Program-made: the position numbers and the translations under genes
Part shown: positions 9,800 to 19,006 of the stretch, piece by piece
Layout: each line of letters starts with the position of its first letter
How positions within the stretch are numbered: the first letter of the stretch is position 1
DNA from: Gemmatimonadaceae bacterium
GTDB taxonomy: Bacteria; Gemmatimonadota; Gemmatimonadetes; Gemmatimonadales; Gemmatimonadaceae
Reading direction: 5' to 3'
DNA length: 64,000 nucleotides
Assembly: GCA_036003045.1 (NCBI GenBank)
Contig: DASYSS010000032.1
Span: 58,027 to 122,026, forward strand
The notes under the pieces: model-generated
What the model saw: the letters and a program-made list of their open reading frames with translations, nothing else
Told to the model about the DNA's origin: nothing
Databases searched by the model: none

Positions 9800-11446
9800 T
9801 CACGGTAATTCGGCGACGTACTCATCAACCCCGACGGCCCTCAGGCGAAACTTGGGCAAGAGATGCCGCAACTCGTCCTCTTCGCCGGAGGAGGTGATGA
9901 CGGTGAAGCGGCCCAGCTCGCGGAGCCGGTCGACCGTCACCAGATGGTATTCCTTATAGAAGCGAGCGACAGCTCGGCCGAGATCCCGCTCGAAGAGCGT
10001 GCGGCGCATCAGGCCGTCCGGGTTCCCCGGAAAATCGAGGATCGCGACTGAGTCAGCCCATTGTGGGCGCGCCTGAATCAGCGGGTACGCCTCGAAGCGC
10101 CGCGCGAACACGACCGGCTGGTGCGCGGCGAGCGACCGCTGGACGATATCGATCACCAAGGCGGCGGTATCGTCGTCCTGCCGCGTGACTCGTCGCAGCG
10201 CGTTGAGCTCGAGGCAGCCGACGACGAGCAGTGAGGCGATCGCGATTCCGGTCGTCAGCCGCCCCCACCGCTGCCGAAGCGGCAGGGCAGCCAACGCCGT
10301 GACAAGGGCGATCGGAATGACGACGGGAAGCATGTACCGCTCGATGAGGACGGACTGCATCGCCACGGACATCACGACCAGGACAACGGGATAAGCCAAC
10401 AGCGCGAGAACCGGGCGCGGCGTGCACAGTGTTCCGGCCGACGAAGACTCGGTCCCTACATCTTCGCACTGCGCCTCCGTCCCCGTTCCAGGCCTCCGCA
10501 CCCCGCCTCCGTTCTCGCGGCGCCAGGACCAAATCCTCAGGAGGGCGTACACAACTAGGAGCACGCTCCCCGGAACGAGGACGATCCGACGAAGTTGCAC
10601 TGCTATGGTAGTAAGGCTCGCCGAGTCGATCCACGTCGGAACGCTCAGGATGTGACGTTGGCTGAGAATCAAGGGAACACAGAGCGCCAACGTCAGAAGT
10701 CCGGTCACCATGGGCAGCAGATGATTCCACCGCCGGGCCGGATCGGATCGCGTCTCCACGATGGCGGGCAGAGAGACGAGGACCAGCGCGAACACTCCCA
10801 GCCAATGAGCCGTCACGACCAGCGCCGCCAGCACGCAGCCCACGAGGCGGGCGGGCCATGATCGCGTGCGGGTCGGCGCCACGGTGTACACGCAGAACCA
10901 GGCAATCGCGGCGAGCCAGAATCCGTACATCCTGACTTGCCACATCTGCACGACCACGAACGGATGCACGGCGGCGGCGAGCACCCCGACGGCCGCGCGG
11001 GCTGGTTCGACGAAGAACCGGCATACCATATAGATGCCGGCCAGCGCCAGGAGCATCATCCCGGCGGTGATGAGCCGAAGCTCGGAGACCGACCCTCCCA
11101 CCAGATGCGCGACCGGCCACGTGCCAAAGTAGAAGGCCGGACCGTTGGTGTCGGCGCCGCCGTGGATCGCGGCCAGCATGTGTTGGAGCCGAGGGTCATT
11201 GAGCAGCAGGCTGGTGACGCTCTCGTCCAGCCACATGGGGTGGGAGACGACGAACGAGTTGCCGGTGATCCCGACTTCGGCCGCCGTCAGCGCGGCGAGC
11301 ACAGCAAACGCGAACAGCACCTCGAGTGATGCGGGCCGGGTCGCCCCCGCGGGCGTGCCGAAGCGTCCGGTGGTACCGGTGGCCGGGCGCTTTGGCGCGA
11401 CGAACTGGCCTTTCGCCACCGGAGTGGTGTCGTGCTCCGCCCGCAT
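9800..11446 (-). CDS. Membrane glycosyltransferase, GT39/ArnT-like (GT-C fold)
   Basis: 548 residues with about a dozen hydrophobic segments. After the first one (FAFAVLAALTAAEVGI) comes the loop HPMWLDESVTSLLL; its acidic pair matches the catalytic loop motif of GT-C enzymes of the PMT/ArnT superfamily, which transfer sugars from polyprenyl-phosphate carriers on the outer face of the inner membrane. The C-terminal 110 residues are soluble and probably periplasmic. The N-terminus is an unusual polar stretch of 40 residues, so the true start could lie further in. It is divergent from another multi-membrane glycosyltransferase. Acceptor and donor cannot be told from the sequence. Confidence 0.75.
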   Translation of the reverse strand: MRAEHDTTPVAKGQFVAPKRPATGTTGRFGTPAGATRPASLEVLFAFAVLAALTAAEVGITGNSFVVSHPMWLDESVTSLLLNDPRLQHMLAAIHGGADTNGPAFYFGTWPVAHLVGGSVSELRLITAGMMLLALAGIYMVCRFFVEPARAAVGVLAAAVHPFVVVQMWQVRMYGFWLAAIAWFCVYTVAPTRTRSWPARLVGCVLAALVVTAHWLGVFALVLVSLPAIVETRSDPARRWNHLLPMVTGLLTLALCVPLILSQRHILSVPTWIDSASLTTIAVQLRRIVLVPGSVLLVVYALLRIWSWRRENGGGVRRPGTGTEAQCEDVGTESSSAGTLCTPRPVLALLAYPVVLVVMSVAMQSVLIERYMLPVVIPIALVTALAALPLRQRWGRLTTGIAIASLLVVGCLELNALRRVTRQDDDTAALVIDIVQRSLAAHQPVVFARRFEAYPLIQARPQWADSVAILDFPGNPDGLMRRTLFERDLGRAVARFYKEYHLVTVDRLRELGRFTVITSSGEEDELRHLLPKFRLRAVGVDEYVAELP

Positions 11447-11565
11447 CGCTCACCGCCGGCAAAGGAATCGTCATCCTAAATAGCGATGCTGAATACACCA
11501 AAACAAAGCAAACTTTCCTATAACTCACGAGTATCACGCGTAGATTGCCACGCGATTCGACACTC

Positions 11566-12804
11566 ATGGGTTTCGCCAAGGGAAAGTCCTGGTGGGTGTC
11601 GGCCGGCGTCGCCGGAGGGGCGGCGGCGGCATGGATCGGTCTGGCGATCGCCTGCTTCCCCCGCGTCAGCGGGTCGCACGCTCAGGATCTGTCGTTGTAC
11701 CGGCGGGCGGCGCAGCGCGTGCTCGCCGGCCAGATCCCGTATCGCGACTTCGGCATCGAGTATCCACCGCTCGCGCTGCTTCCCATCACGCTGCCCGAGT
11801 GGGTGCTGGGCCGAGGAGCGCCGACAGCCCGCTACGCTCTCGCGTTCCTCCTCCTGAACGCCGTCTGGTCCGTCGCGCTGGGGGCGTGCATCTGGGCCGC
11901 CGCTCGACGTTGGGTCTCCGCGGAACGTTCGCTGGCCGCCGCGGGCATGTACGCATTGCTCGCGTTCGTCGGCGCGCCGCTCTTTCCCTGGCGCTTCGAT
12001 CTCTTCCCGACGTTGCTCTCGGCGCTGAGTCTCGTGCTGGTCATGAAGGGCCGCCCCGCGGCAGCCGGCATCTCGCTCGGCGCGGGCGTCGCGGCCAAGC
12101 TCTATCCGATCGTCTTTCTACCGATCTTCGTCGCGTGGTACCTGGCGCGCGGCGAGCGGGGACGGGCGCTGCGATTCATGGTGTGCACGTTCGCCGCGAC
12201 GACGCTCATCTGTGCGCCCTTCGTGTGGGCGGCGCGGGCCGACTTCCTCTCTTTTTTGAGGTATCACCAGCTACGGGGCCTGCAAATCGAGAGTGCGTCC
12301 GCCGGACTTCTGATGTTGGGACACACCCTTGGTGTGGGCGGCGTTTCCATCGTCGAAAACTTCGGCGCGATTCACCTGCTGTCCCCGACGTCCGCCGGAG
12401 TGATCCGCTGGCTCCTGCCGGCGTTCGTCGCCGGATGGTCCGCCGTCGCGTTCCTGGCCTTTTCTCGGTTTCGAAACGAACGCTCGAGCGGCAGGGCGGC
12501 GAGCGATCAAACGCTCGCCGGATACGCGCTGGTCGCGCTGCTCGTGTTCATGCTGACCAACAAGGTCCTGTCGCCGCAGTATGTGATTTGGCTTCTCCCG
12601 TTCATCGCGCTCTTGCCCGCGCCGGAGTACGCGCTCGGTCTCGCCGCCACGGTGCTGACGATCGTGATCTTTCCATATGGCTACGATCGCTTGTTGCGGA
12701 TGGAGATGCCGGTCGTTCTCCTGCTCAACGCGCGCAATCTCCTTTGGGCTGTGCTGGCTGCGACGATTCTATGGCGATTGCGTCCGCGGCACGGTTGTCG
12801 GTGA
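11566..12804 (+). CDS. Membrane glycosyltransferase, GT87/DUF2029-like
   Basis: 412 residues starting at ATG 11566; a TTG at 11545 is less likely. It has about ten transmembrane helices. The segment RRAAQRVLAGQIPYRDFGIEYPP, just after the first helix, is the typical first periplasmic loop of DUF2029/GT87 polyprenyl-phosphomannose-dependent transferases: an aromatic/acidic loop with a YPP motif. FPWRFDLFPTLL and LTNKVLSPQYVIWLLPF are also characteristic. It is divergent from the GT39-like gene; the 119-bp gap is A+T-rich for this genome (for example CCTATAACTC near 11514) and probably holds both promoters. The pair may act in glycan or lipid glycosylation. Confidence 0.75.
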   Translation: MGFAKGKSWWVSAGVAGGAAAAWIGLAIACFPRVSGSHAQDLSLYRRAAQRVLAGQIPYRDFGIEYPPLALLPITLPEWVLGRGAPTARYALAFLLLNAVWSVALGACIWAAARRWVSAERSLAAAGMYALLAFVGAPLFPWRFDLFPTLLSALSLVLVMKGRPAAAGISLGAGVAAKLYPIVFLPIFVAWYLARGERGRALRFMVCTFAATTLICAPFVWAARADFLSFLRYHQLRGLQIESASAGLLMLGHTLGVGGVSIVENFGAIHLLSPTSAGVIRWLLPAFVAGWSAVAFLAFSRFRNERSSGRAASDQTLAGYALVALLVFMLTNKVLSPQYVIWLLPFIALLPAPEYALGLAATVLTIVIFPYGYDRLLRMEMPVVLLLNARNLLWAVLAATILWRLRPRHGCR

Positions 12805-12862
12805 CTCCGGTGCGGTTCGCCGTGGCGCGCGCCGCTCCTCGCGCCAGTCGGGATCTACGACA

Positions 12863-13038
12863 CGGTACTGCAACGATTTCGCGGAAACACCACGGATTTT
12901 CGCGGAGGAGCATCTTTTTGGAACTGCGGCCGGTGTCGCTTTGGCCCGCCGCCGGTTGCTGCGCCGCAGTTCGTTGTCCCAAAGCCTTTGCTGTTTCCGC
13001 CTAGTCCGTGGTTTGTCCGCGCAATCGTTGCAGTACCG
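12863..13038. repeat. R4 hairpin element, copy 1 (TTCGCGGA type)
   Basis: The two ends are inverted repeats: the left end reads CGGTACTGCAACGATT and the right end is its complement (AATCGTTGCAGTACCG). The symmetry continues inward, with ACCACGGA on the left facing TCCGTGGT on the right. The middle contains a second GC-rich hairpin (AACTGCGGC against GCGCCGCAGTT). The left-end sequence recurs at the right end of the element at 60335. Confidence 0.8.
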
Positions 13039-13104
13039 AAGCGCAGTTACGGCCCACTTGAATTGGTGTGAGTCGCGTGCGGCCACGAAGCAGGGCGAAA
13101 CTAC

Positions 13105-13155
13105 TTTGACGCAGACAGCGCAGACTGGAACGACAATGACGCAGATTGACAGCTA
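13105..13155 (+). repeat. R4-type half element (CGCAGAT units)
   Basis: The stretch has CGCAGAC, GCGCAGACTGG, then ACGACAATGACGCAGATTG. It matches one arm of the full hairpin at 53485-53582, including the shared GGAACGACAAT core. The opposite arm is not visible, so this looks like a decayed or solo copy. Confidence 0.6.
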
Positions 13156-13285
13156 GAACAATGACGCGCCGCACCGGCACTGTTTTTGGTCCGCGCCCTA
13201 TTCTGACCAGTACACTTGCATGCGGCGATCTACGGGATTCGAGACCTGTTGCGGTTGGCGACGTCGCCGCCCTGACACACGCGAG

Positions 13286-13405
13286 GGCAGTCTCGGCGTT
13301 CGGCAGTCTCGGCGTTCGGCAGTCTCGGCGTTCGGCAGTTTCGCCGTTTCGGCGTTCGGCAGTCTCGGCGTTCGGAAGTCTCGGTCTTCGGCAGTTTCGG
13401 CATTC
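13286..13405 (+). repeat. Tandem array of a 16-bp unit
   Basis: About seven imperfect units of GGCAGTCTCGGCGTTC in a row, with TTT/CTC and GGAAG variants towards the right end. The array sits between the glycosyltransferase and the convergent serine hydrolase. It has no spacers, so it is not CRISPR. Confidence 0.85.
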
Positions 13406-13424
13406 GGCCCCTCTCTGGCCGTTA

Positions 13425-14840
13425 CTAAGGGGCTCTCGCCCCCTCGATACTCGCTCCTCCCTGCAACAGCGTCACCTTCGTCGCCTTGCCTCCTTCCATA
13501 GTGAACGTGAACCGCAGCGCCGGATCAAACGCGACCCCAAAGGCAAAGTTGCCCAGGTAATTGATTTCGTTCGCGCTCTGGCCCTGCGCCTGGGCCATGA
13601 GACGCGTGCCGTCGAGGAAGAACTTGATGGGCAACGACTGCCCGGTGGGCAGTTGCAACGTGTACGAGCCGACGATCGCGTCGCGATCGGCGGGCGAGAG
13701 CGCGGGCGCGGTCCCTCTCGCCGGAGCAGCCCCCGCGGCAACGAGTGCTTCTCCGTACGCGGCGCGAAGCAGGTTCTGCACCAGCCGCTGCGGCGACTCT
13801 CGATCGTAATTCGTAAATACTACGATGCTCAGGCTGTCGTCGGCGACGTACGCCGCCGCCGTCGCGAACCCGGGAATGCCGCCGGTATGCGATACGGTCT
13901 TGTGACCGTCGAAGACGCCCGGAACCAGTCCAAATCCATAGTTGATCTTGCGCCCGTTGTTCAGCGTATCGGCGGTCGACATCAGCGCATACGAGGCGGG
14001 CGACACCACTCGGCCCGCGGCAAGCGCGCGTTGCCACTTCGCAAAGTCGCCGACGGTGGAGCACAGCGCTCCGGCGGCGAAGGGGTGTGACAGATCCAGG
14101 AACTGGGCGCGCTGCGTCGCCGCCCCGTTTGCCCCCTTGGTATATCCGAGCGCGAACGCGGGATCCGATGTTCGCGACGGGCAGTACGACGTCTGACGCA
14201 GTCCCAACGGCTTGAAGAACTGCGCTTCGAGATAGCTCGCGTACTTTTGACCGCTCGCCTTCTCGATCACCATGCCGAGCAGGACGTAGCCCGTGTTGTC
14301 GTATCGGTATGCGGTGCCGGGCGCGAAGTCGAACGTGTCGGCCGCGACGAGCTTGATGATCGCGTCGGGTGACAGCGGGTCGTTCCAGGTCTTTTGCCAA
14401 TCCGGCACCGACGTGTAGTCGTGAATGCCGGACGTATGCGTCAGCAGCTGGCGAATCGAGACCTGCTTGCCGTGCAACGGAAACTGCGGGACGTACTTCG
14501 AGAGATCGTCATCCAGCTTCACACGCCCCTGCTCCACCAGCTTCATGATCGCGGCGGAGGTGAACTGCTTCGTGTTGGAACCGATCTCGTAGATCGTCGC
14601 CGTCGTCGGCGCGCGTGCCGCGTCGACGTTGGCGAGACCATACGCGCCGTACGCCAACGTATCGTTCCCGCGAATCACCGCGAACGACGCGCCGGGCGCG
14701 CGGGACTCCGCGAGATACGTGAGAACCAGGGAATCGGCGCGCGGACGAAACGCATCGCGCGTGATGGTCGAGCGTTGGGCGCCGGCAACAGAGAAGCCGG
14801 CGAGCATCGCGATCCCGGCGAATCGGACGGAATACAGCAT
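13425..14840 (-). CDS. Secreted serine hydrolase, beta-lactamase/class C PBP fold
   Basis: 471 residues from ATG 14840, which begins a signal peptide (MLYSVRFAGIAMLAGFSVAGA). The beta-lactamase fold covers about 35-370: S88-x-x-K91 in IGSNTKQF, the second motif Y179 in YRYDNTGY (YxN), and H317-TGG in the KTG position. The HTG variant and the RQLLTHTSGI segment are typical of esterase/D-aminopeptidase members of the AmpC superfamily rather than true beta-lactamases. The last ~90 residues (DAIVGSYTL to the end) form a small C-terminal beta domain. It diverges from the S9 peptidase at 15010 with 169 bp between them. The natural substrate is unknown; a peptide or D-amino-acid substrate is plausible. 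Confidence 0.88.
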   Translation of the reverse strand: MLYSVRFAGIAMLAGFSVAGAQRSTITRDAFRPRADSLVLTYLAESRAPGASFAVIRGNDTLAYGAYGLANVDAARAPTTATIYEIGSNTKQFTSAAIMKLVEQGRVKLDDDLSKYVPQFPLHGKQVSIRQLLTHTSGIHDYTSVPDWQKTWNDPLSPDAIIKLVAADTFDFAPGTAYRYDNTGYVLLGMVIEKASGQKYASYLEAQFFKPLGLRQTSYCPSRTSDPAFALGYTKGANGAATQRAQFLDLSHPFAAGALCSTVGDFAKWQRALAAGRVVSPASYALMSTADTLNNGRKINYGFGLVPGVFDGHKTVSHTGGIPGFATAAAYVADDSLSIVVFTNYDRESPQRLVQNLLRAAYGEALVAAGAAPARGTAPALSPADRDAIVGSYTLQLPTGQSLPIKFFLDGTRLMAQAQGQSANEINYLGNFAFGVAFDPALRFTFTMEGGKATKVTLLQGGASIEGARAP

Positions 14841-15009
14841 GTGAATGCTCCGGAATGTGGGACGAACGACGCCGGTGATGTCGCGGGGGAGGGGGGGACC
14901 ACCGAAGCCAGCCGTTTGGTATACCAAACTTGTATTCTTCGTACGCTGGACGCTACTATGTCGCTGAATTCTCGCCGTGCCGTGCCATCCACACCTGAGC
15001 GACCCTGCC

Positions 15010-17148
15010 ATGCCTTTCCGCACCACGCATCGGACTCGAGATCGCGTCCGCGCCGTTCTGCCGACGCCCGCGCTGTGGCTCGCCGCATTGTTCCTGGCCG
15101 GCACCGCGCCCGCGCAGACGCCGTCCTTCACGCTCGAGTCGGCGCTCGGCGCGCCGTTCCCCAGTGGGCTCATTGCGTCGCCCGCCGGCGGACGAGTCGC
15201 GTGGATCTTCGACGCACAGGGCAGCCGAAACATCTGGATCGGAGAGCCCGGCGCAAACGGATCGTTCACGTCGAGGCAACTGACCGGATTCGCCGGTGAC
15301 CTCGGTGTGGAGATCGGAGCCCTCGCGTGGTCGTTCGACGGCGAGGCGCTCGTGTTCGAGCGCGGCGGCGAGCCGAACCCACGCGATCTGCCGCTCGGAT
15401 CCATGCCCGGACAGCTCTGGACGATCTCACTCGGCGACACGACGCCACGGTTGATCGGCGAGGGAAACTCACCGGCGATGGCGCCCAAGACGAAGACGGT
15501 CGCCTACATCGCCCGCAATTCCATCGTGCTCGCATCGTTGGACGGGAGCGAGAAACCGCAGACCGTGGTTCGAGATCTTGGCAGAGATGGTGCGCTGGCG
15601 TGGGCGCCCGACGGCTCGCGCATCGCGTTCATGAGTAGCCGCGGCGATCACAGTCTGATCGGCGTGTATGACCTCGCGCGCAAGTCGATTGTTTGGCTGG
15701 CGCCGAGTGTGGATCGGGATGCCAGTCCGATCTGGTCGCCCGACGGAACGAAGATCGCGTTCGTCCGCATTCCTCCTGGTGCGCCCGGCCCATTCTCGTC
15801 GACGCGGACCGCCGAGCCGTGGTCCATTTGGATCGCCGACCCCGCGACGGGAAAGGGGCACCAGGTCTGGCGGGCCGATGAAGGAGCCGGCAGCCGATTC
15901 TATCCGCTGGAAGGAAACCCTGCGTTCGCGTGGGCGGGGGGGGCCGACGACAGAATCGTTTTTCCGTGGGAGAGAAGCGGTTGGGTGCACCTCTACAGCA
16001 TCCCTGTTGCGGGCGGAACGCCGACGCTGCTCACGCCCGGCGACTTCGAGATCTTCAGCGCCGATTTGAGTCCGGACCGCCGTCATATCGTCTATTCATC
16101 GAACCAGGGCGATTCGGATCACCGGCACATTTGGCAGGTGCCGGTCGCGGGGGGAGCGCCGTCGCCGGTGACGACGGGCCAGACGATCGCCGACCTTCCC
16201 GTGTTCACGAGCGACGGCCGCTCGGTGGTGTTTCTCAGCGCGGACGCGAGGAATCCGATGCGACCGGTCGCGGTCTCGCAATCCGGCGATCGATTCGGCG
16301 CCCCACGCGATATCGCGCCGCAGACCATTTCCGAAGAGTATCCCGGCGCGCACTTCGTCGTCCCGCAGCCGGTGACTTTCCGCTCGCCCGACGGCATGAC
16401 GGTCTACGGGCAGCTGTTTCTTCCGCCGGGTAAGACGGGTCAACCGGGGAACGCGGCGCGTCATCCCGCCCTGCTCTTCTTCCACGGCGGCCCGTATCGC
16501 CAGATGCTCCTCGGCCCGAACCCGATGAGCGCGTACACGTACATGTATGCGATGAATCAGTATTTCGCGAGCCGCGGATACGTCGTGCTGTCGGTCAACT
16601 ATCGAGGCGGTACGGGATACGGCCTGAATTTTCGCGTGCCGCCCAAGTTCGGTCCCTCGGGAGCGAGCGAGTTCAACGACATTATGGGTGCGGCGAATTT
16701 CTTGAAGGCCAGACCAGACGTCGACTCGAAACGACTCGGCGTCTGGGGCGGCAGTTACGGTGGCTACATGACCGCGCTGGCACTCGCCCGCGCATCCGAC
16801 ACCTTCGCCGCCGGTGTGGACTACGCGGGTGTGCACGATTGGAGCGGCGTGCTGAAGGTGTATGCCGCCGCCGGAGCGCAATCCGCGTCGGACAGCCTGG
16901 CGCGCGCGTCATCGCCGCTGTCGTCGATCAAGCGTTGGCGTTCACCGGTGCTCGTGATCCAGGCCGACGACGATCACAACGTGCCGTTCAATCAGACGGT
17001 GCAGCTGATGACGGCACTCCGGGAGCAGAAGGTGCCAAACGAACTGATCGTCATTCCGAACGAGATTCACGATCTACTGCTGCATCGATCGTGGCTCGCG
17101 TACTTTCATGCGCAATCGGACTTTTTGGATAAGTACTTGGTTCGGTGA
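15010..17148 (+). CDS. Secreted S9 family prolyl oligopeptidase/DPP-like peptidase
   Basis: 712 residues from ATG 15010 (ATG 14977 would add 11). A signal peptide (cut after AGTAPAQ) precedes a beta-propeller of WD40/TolB-like repeats (about 40-440; for example ALAWAPDGSRIAF, SPIWSPDGTKIAF). The alpha/beta-hydrolase domain (about 450-712) has the catalytic triad S582 in GGSYGGYM, D655 in QADDDHNVP and H687 in NEIHDLL. That order and GxSxGG context match peptidase family S9 (DPP4/acylaminoacyl peptidase group), which cleaves short peptides after Pro or Ala. The leader indicates periplasmic peptide scavenging. Its stop is followed at once by one R3-like unit (GGGTGGACGG) and then by an R1 element. 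Confidence 0.92.
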   Translation: MPFRTTHRTRDRVRAVLPTPALWLAALFLAGTAPAQTPSFTLESALGAPFPSGLIASPAGGRVAWIFDAQGSRNIWIGEPGANGSFTSRQLTGFAGDLGVEIGALAWSFDGEALVFERGGEPNPRDLPLGSMPGQLWTISLGDTTPRLIGEGNSPAMAPKTKTVAYIARNSIVLASLDGSEKPQTVVRDLGRDGALAWAPDGSRIAFMSSRGDHSLIGVYDLARKSIVWLAPSVDRDASPIWSPDGTKIAFVRIPPGAPGPFSSTRTAEPWSIWIADPATGKGHQVWRADEGAGSRFYPLEGNPAFAWAGGADDRIVFPWERSGWVHLYSIPVAGGTPTLLTPGDFEIFSADLSPDRRHIVYSSNQGDSDHRHIWQVPVAGGAPSPVTTGQTIADLPVFTSDGRSVVFLSADARNPMRPVAVSQSGDRFGAPRDIAPQTISEEYPGAHFVVPQPVTFRSPDGMTVYGQLFLPPGKTGQPGNAARHPALLFFHGGPYRQMLLGPNPMSAYTYMYAMNQYFASRGYVVLSVNYRGGTGYGLNFRVPPKFGPSGASEFNDIMGAANFLKARPDVDSKRLGVWGGSYGGYMTALALARASDTFAAGVDYAGVHDWSGVLKVYAAAGAQSASDSLARASSPLSSIKRWRSPVLVIQADDDHNVPFNQTVQLMTALREQKVPNELIVIPNEIHDLLLHRSWLAYFHAQSDFLDKYLVR

Positions 17149-17642
17149 CGGGTGGACGGCGTGCGCGATGGTGAGTGCCGGCCACTCTGGGTTCGATTGG
17201 GCGGGTTGAGTACGGCTCGCCGCTCGACGTCGGATTTCTGACGTCGGACATCAGACCCGGCGTTTGTGCGACGAGCCTCCACGAATTGGAAGGCTCCGCC
17301 CCGTCACGCCGGGTCTGAGGTCAGACGTCCGATATCTGACACTGATTTCTAGCGCACAGCCGTACCCCGCCCCCGAAGACAGACCTCGGAGTGGCCGTGA
17401 TCCAAACGCCGTCACGCACCGTTCATCGTGCGAGGGGCGTCCAGCCGAGATTGAACTCGGCGACTGTGACTCGACTGCGGTAAAGAGCGAGTGGAACCGG
17501 AGAGCGCCACCAGCGTATCACCCCGGTCTACGCTGATGCGAAGGGCGACGTGAACGACCGTGCGTCCAAGCCGAACCTCACGCCGGTCTCATCGAAATAA
17601 AGGCCGAAGTTCCCCGCCTTGACCGCGGGCGCTAGAACCGCA
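17149..17642. other. Convergent intergenic region with R1 copy and duplicated segment
   Basis: No gene is visible. 17178-17403 is R1 copy 1. The stretch 17582-17675, running into the 3' end of the next minus-strand gene, has a diverged duplicate at about 34067-34160. 17404-17581 shows nothing recognisable. Confidence 0.6.
17178..17403 (+). repeat. R1 palindromic element, copy 1
   Basis: The element begins CCGGCCACTCTG and ends with an imperfect complement (GGAGTGGCCGTGATCC). The innermost stem is perfect over 13 bp: TCAGACCCGGCGT (17251-17263) pairs with ACGCCGGGTCTGA (17306-17318) around a 42-nt loop, which itself contains GAGCCTCC/GGAAGGCTC. The arms are made of near-repeats of GTCNGACATCNGA. 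It lies between convergent genes. Confidence 0.9.
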
Positions 17643-18278
17643 TCAGCGCCATCCGCCGAAGCCGATCTCCAGCCCGATTCCGGCGTACGACTTCAACGTA
17701 TTGAAATCGCCGTACGCCATGAGTCCGATGCTCGCACCCCCGACGCGTCCGACACGCAGGGCGGCGTCGCCCCCAACCATGACCCCGACGCCGCCCCGCA
17801 CCGGGCCGAGTTCCGTTCCAACATCGCCGAAGAGCTCGCACCCGACGACGCAGGGTCTGCGCACGAGCGCGGTGACGCCGCCGGACACGGAGGCAAAGCC
17901 GACGGAGTTCGACGTCGTCGCCCGGCCGAGAAGAAGGGATACGGCGCCGGTTTCCCCAAAGTCGTCGAGGAACTGACCGCGAAGCGTCGTGAGCCGAGCA
18001 CCATGTTGGACGTTCACGTCGCCCGTGAGCACCGCCGCGCCGTCACCGTGCCGAATCCGATAGGTCGCGCCGCCCAACGATGCGGCGAACCATTCGCCGT
18101 ACGTCGAACTCGCGGACACGGGGTGAGACGTCGTGTCGACCGGCGTGGTTTGCGCCGCCAGCGTTCCGCAGGCGCAGAACAACAATGTGGCGAGCATCAC
18201 GACCGTGTTCGCGACACCGCTTGCGACACAAGCGCGGACATACCCTGCGCGAGAACCGCGCTCGCCAGACACCGCCAC
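17643..18278 (-). CDS. Secreted protein, probable small outer-membrane barrel
   Basis: 211 residues from GTG 18278, which sits 2 bp after the TGA of the upstream gene; a shorter GTG/ATG start inside the leader is possible. A hydrophobic leader (VVMLATLLFCACGTLAAQ) is followed by a beta-rich body with glycine-rich turns and repeated GVxVGG patterns, ending GIGLEIGFGGWR, as in small outer-membrane barrels. Several cysteines (ALVRRPCVVGCELF) might form a disulfide. No family is recognised. Its last ~30 bp plus ~60 bp downstream are duplicated near 34.1 kb. Confidence 0.65.
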   Translation of the reverse strand: MAVSGERGSRAGYVRACVASGVANTVVMLATLLFCACGTLAAQTTPVDTTSHPVSASSTYGEWFAASLGGATYRIRHGDGAAVLTGDVNVQHGARLTTLRGQFLDDFGETGAVSLLLGRATTSNSVGFASVSGGVTALVRRPCVVGCELFGDVGTELGPVRGGVGVMVGGDAALRVGRVGGASIGLMAYGDFNTLKSYAGIGLEIGFGGWR

Positions 18279-18280
18279 GA

Positions 18281-18676
18281 TCAGTGCCTCTGTGGTCGAC
18301 GGACTTGTTCCTCAATGGCCTGAGCCAGGCTCACGAGTGCTCGGTGGTCACGGGGCGTTTGGGCAGCAATCTCGTTCAACGTCACAATATCCGCCGGCGA
18401 AAACATTCCTGCATCCAGCGCCCATCGCGCCTCGATGCAAAGGTCTAGCCGAACCTGCAACGTCATCGCCGAGCGTAGTCGCAATTGGGCCGCCGGCTGC
18501 AAATCATCCAACCGCGCGGCCTCTCGCTCGATGTACGCTCGGAGCGCGGCAAGACCATCGTTGGGCAGAATTGGGTCGTGGTACAGGGGCGTGGTCCGTC
18601 TGTCGATGCTGGTGGTTCGGGCAGCGTAGTCTGTGGACCGCTGCCGCACAATCGGGCCAATGTCGGCGCCGCGCAC
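18281..18676 (-). CDS. Small helical protein of unknown function
   Basis: 131 residues from GTG 18676 (TTG 18679 just before it is the alternative). There is no signal peptide or membrane segment. The sequence is polar and mostly helical (GLAALRAYIEREAARLDDL; FSPADIVTLNEIAA), without a motif I can name. It ends 2 bp before the start of the secreted protein at 18278, so the two are probably co-translated. It could be a cytosolic regulator or chaperone for that product; this is inference only. Confidence 0.5.
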   Translation of the reverse strand: MRGADIGPIVRQRSTDYAARTTSIDRRTTPLYHDPILPNDGLAALRAYIEREAARLDDLQPAAQLRLRSAMTLQVRLDLCIEARWALDAGMFSPADIVTLNEIAAQTPRDHRALVSLAQAIEEQVRRPQRH

Positions 18677-18733
18677 CAATGCTGAACGCGTTTTGCGTTT
18701 GGATCTTTTCGCTTAGTCACGCGTCGCGTAAGG

Positions 18734-18852
18734 GAGGCGAGCCTAGCCTCGAGCAACAGCTATGAGCAGGAGCCTCGAGCCTAAACGGCGCGGAGAAGCT
18801 GCCGCGCATTCAGCTCATAGCTCATGCTGGCAGCCGTCGCTCACAGCTTGGA
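18734..18852 (+). repeat. R2 hairpin element, copy 1
   Basis: Built of AGCTNTGAGC-like units in both orientations: AACAGCTATGAGCAGGAGC on the left, CAGCTCATAGCTCATGCTGG on the right. It matches, in inverted orientation, the element at 43099-43216 over the whole ~118 bp, including the spacer CCTCGAGCCTAAAC versus CCTCGAGCCCAAAC. It occupies most of the 330-bp gap upstream of the gene at 19007. Confidence 0.85.
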
Positions 18853-19006
18853 GACCTTCATGGCTCCATTGTGCTCTTTCGGGCTTAGACTACTTCGATT
18901 CGCATGATCGAGGGGTGGCGCTGTGTGTTGCGACGGGCTGCACGGCCGGCGTGCTGACGATCGGCCTGAATGGGATGCTCACGAGCCTCTGCATCGTTCC
19001 AAGGTG

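Larger units (their letters stand above)
12805..13424. other. Gene-free 620-bp region carrying three kinds of repeats
   Basis: There is no convincing gene here. The region holds an R4 hairpin element (12863-13038), half of another (13105-13155) and a 16-bp tandem array (about 13286-13405), then the 3' end of the convergent hydrolase gene. Open frames across it are artefacts of the repeats. Confidence 0.7.

Noticed and set aside
13286..13405. Tandem array as CRISPR
   Set aside because: Units are contiguous without unique spacers and there are no cas genes.
17178..17200. GGGTTCGATTGG in R1 as a tRNA T-loop
   Set aside because: No acceptor, D or anticodon arm around it; the sequence belongs to the R1 arm.
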